7,444 nt of DNA from positions 1 to 7,444 of the forward strand of contig SLLW01000388.1 of NCBI GenBank assembly GCA_007133875.1. The letters run 5' to 3'. Below, one piece after another: positions 6,383 to 7,444 of the stretch. Source of the stretch: Balneolales bacterium. Its GTDB lineage: Bacteria; Bacteroidota; Rhodothermia; Balneolales; Natronogracilivirgulaceae. The notes under the pieces were generated by a model. It was not told where the DNA came from and searched no databases. It saw nothing but the letters and a program-made list of their open reading frames with translations. Within the stretch, counting starts at the first letter, position 1, and each line of letters starts with the position of its first letter. The translations under genes were made by a program, and so were the position numbers.

Positions 6383-7444
6383 TTAATTATTATCGTATCC
6401 GGGTGTCAGTTCGTAAAGCGGCAGTCCGGCAGCTCGGTGAAGCCGGGCAACCTTCATATTCAGATCGAACGTAAGCTGGGTGACATCCAACTCCAGTTCC
6501 ATCTTCTTTTTTACGGCATCCACAAGGTTTTGAATATCCCCGAATCCGAGGTCAAAATCAATCTGTTCGGTTCGGAGCCATTCATTGCTAAGGCGGAGTG
6601 CATTCGATTTGCTCTCTTTGCGGGACTCTGTGATCCGGGCTTCCCGGTACTGATCACTTAGCTCAAGCAGGATGCCATCCTCGGCGGCATCCCGGTAATC
6701 CCGGGCTTGTCTTCGCTGGATTTCTGATCGTTGTACCCTGTTGTTGACCTGCCAAAAGTTCAGGTTTTGTTGAAAACCAAAACCGACCCTTGCTGACATG
6801 AAGTTGGTGTTGTTCCGGATAAACGGGTTGGTCTGACGCGGACGGTTGGGCGTATATCCAATACCGGCGCTAAGCCCAAGCACCAGAGAAGGATAGTATT
6901 GAGAACGGGCAGCTTTTACTCCATACCGGGCGGCTTCTTCGGCGGCTTCAATACCCCGCAATTCTGCCCGGTTTTGGAGCGCACTGTTTTCGTAGAATTG
7001 GAATTCCTGAATCTGAATGGGAACCGGATCAAGGAACCGTTCCTGAGGCAGATATACGGTCTGTCTATCCGATGCCAGAACCTGGTCCCATGCCCTCCGG
7101 ATAAAAATTTGGGATTGTTCCATTTCCGTGCGAAGTGCCTGAAACTCTTCCTTGAAAATATAAAATTCGAAGATATCCTTCTCTTCCAGTGAGGGGTCTC
7201 CCTCTTCGCGGAGTTTTTCCAGTTCTTCTTCTGCTTGTTCAAGCTGCGACAGAGCCTCTCTCATCAACCGCTCCAACTCTTCAGCAAGCAGCGCCGACTG
7301 ATAGAGTTCATAAAGTTGCAGTGTGAAAGACTCTTTTTTGGAGTCAAACTCGTGCTCGGCGGCATCGGTGCCTTTTCTTGCGGCATTTATCGCGTTACTT
7401 ATGCCACCCCAGGTAAAAACCGGCTGTACACCGCTTATTTCGGC
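6383..7444 (-). CDS. TolC-family outer-membrane efflux protein (N-terminus beyond window)
   Basis: The frame is open from the window edge to a TAA at 6383-6385, giving 353 visible residues. An internal ATG at 7276 is not the true start, because conserved family sequence continues upstream of it: GVQPVFTWGGISNAINAARK (visible residues 5-24) matches the end of the first beta hairpin of TolC proteins. Long helices rich in Glu, Gln and Arg follow. The second structural repeat then begins with NRAELRGIEAAEEAARYGVK and SQYYPSLVLGLSAGIGY, the R-x-E-L-x-x-x-x-x-x-x-x-A ... P-x-L block. VGFGFQQNLNFWQVNNRVQR is the second strand-to-helix junction, and DLGFGDIQNLVDAVKKK is the closing helix. TolC proteins form trimeric channels through the outer membrane and periplasm and work with inner-membrane pumps. 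Immediately upstream of the MlaC-like gene on the same strand, it is a natural outlet for the RND transporter. The signal peptide and first third are not visible. Confidence 0.9.
   Translation of the reverse strand, partial: AEISGVQPVFTWGGISNAINAARKGTDAAEHEFDSKKESFTLQLYELYQSALLAEELERLMREALSQLEQAEEELEKLREEGDPSLEEKDIFEFYIFKEEFQALRTEMEQSQIFIRRAWDQVLASDRQTVYLPQERFLDPVPIQIQEFQFYENSALQNRAELRGIEAAEEAARYGVKAARSQYYPSLVLGLSAGIGYTPNRPRQTNPFIRNNTNFMSARVGFGFQQNLNFWQVNNRVQRSEIQRRQARDYRDAAEDGILLELSDQYREARITESRKESKSNALRLSNEWLRTEQIDFDLGFGDIQNLVDAVKKKMELELDVTQLTFDLNMKVARLHRAAGLPLYELTPGYDNN

Noticed and set aside
6317..6661. Plus-strand 114-codon open frame starting between the TolC-like and MlaC-like genes
   Set aside because: Most of it is antisense to the conserved C-terminus of the TolC-family gene, and no domain is recognisable.
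7274..7276. Internal ATG at 7276 as the TolC-family start
   Set aside because: The frame stays open to the window edge and encodes conserved TolC-family sequence upstream of this ATG, so the true start is outside the window.

Overview
The window looks like chromosome of a Gram-negative, outer-membrane-bearing bacterium. It encodes the C-terminal part of a TolC-type outer-membrane channel, a periplasmic MlaC/Ttg2D-type lipid-binding protein and a large RND/MMPL-type inner-membrane transporter. None of the five visible gene starts has a convincing Shine-Dalgarno sequence. Together with moderate GC and AT-rich leaders, this fits the Bacteroidota/Rhodothermota/Balneolota side of the tree. That placement is inference, with no marker gene to confirm it.

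Layout. Positions 1-2153 (minus) hold an RND/MMPL transporter missing its C-terminus at the window edge. Positions 2154-2373 are a divergent intergenic region with a clean 15-bp palindrome close to the next start codon. Positions 2374-3495 (plus) hold an exported or membrane-anchored protein that weakly resembles the CrtC/AttH/Svf1 lipocalin-like superfamily. Positions 3496-3827 are a structured non-coding stretch: nested inverted repeats up to about 3662, then an AT-rich, promoter-like part, then a hairpin and a 10-bp direct repeat just before the next gene. Positions 3828-4901 and 4908-5705 (plus) are two tightly coupled glycosyltransferases, one GT-B/GT4-like and one GT-A/GT2-like. Positions 5710-6294 (minus) hold the MlaC/Ttg2D/HpnM-like protein, and 6383-7444 (minus) the TolC-family protein, whose N-terminus lies beyond the window.

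How the genes may work together. TolC-like channel, MlaC-like carrier and RND/MMPL pump lie on the same strand in that order. They would make a coherent envelope lipid-trafficking or efflux unit: inner-membrane pump, periplasmic carrier, outer-membrane channel. It recalls the HpnM (Ttg2D-like) and HpnN (RND) pair of hopanoid clusters. Here the set is split by about 3.6 kb of opposite-strand DNA carrying the lipocalin-like gene and the glycosyltransferase pair, which looks like a cassette placed between members of an older operon. The glycosyltransferases may decorate a surface glycan or glycolipid; the substrate cannot be read from sequence. Both carry substitutions at positions usually important in their families. 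No tRNA, rRNA, CRISPR array or transposase gene was seen.
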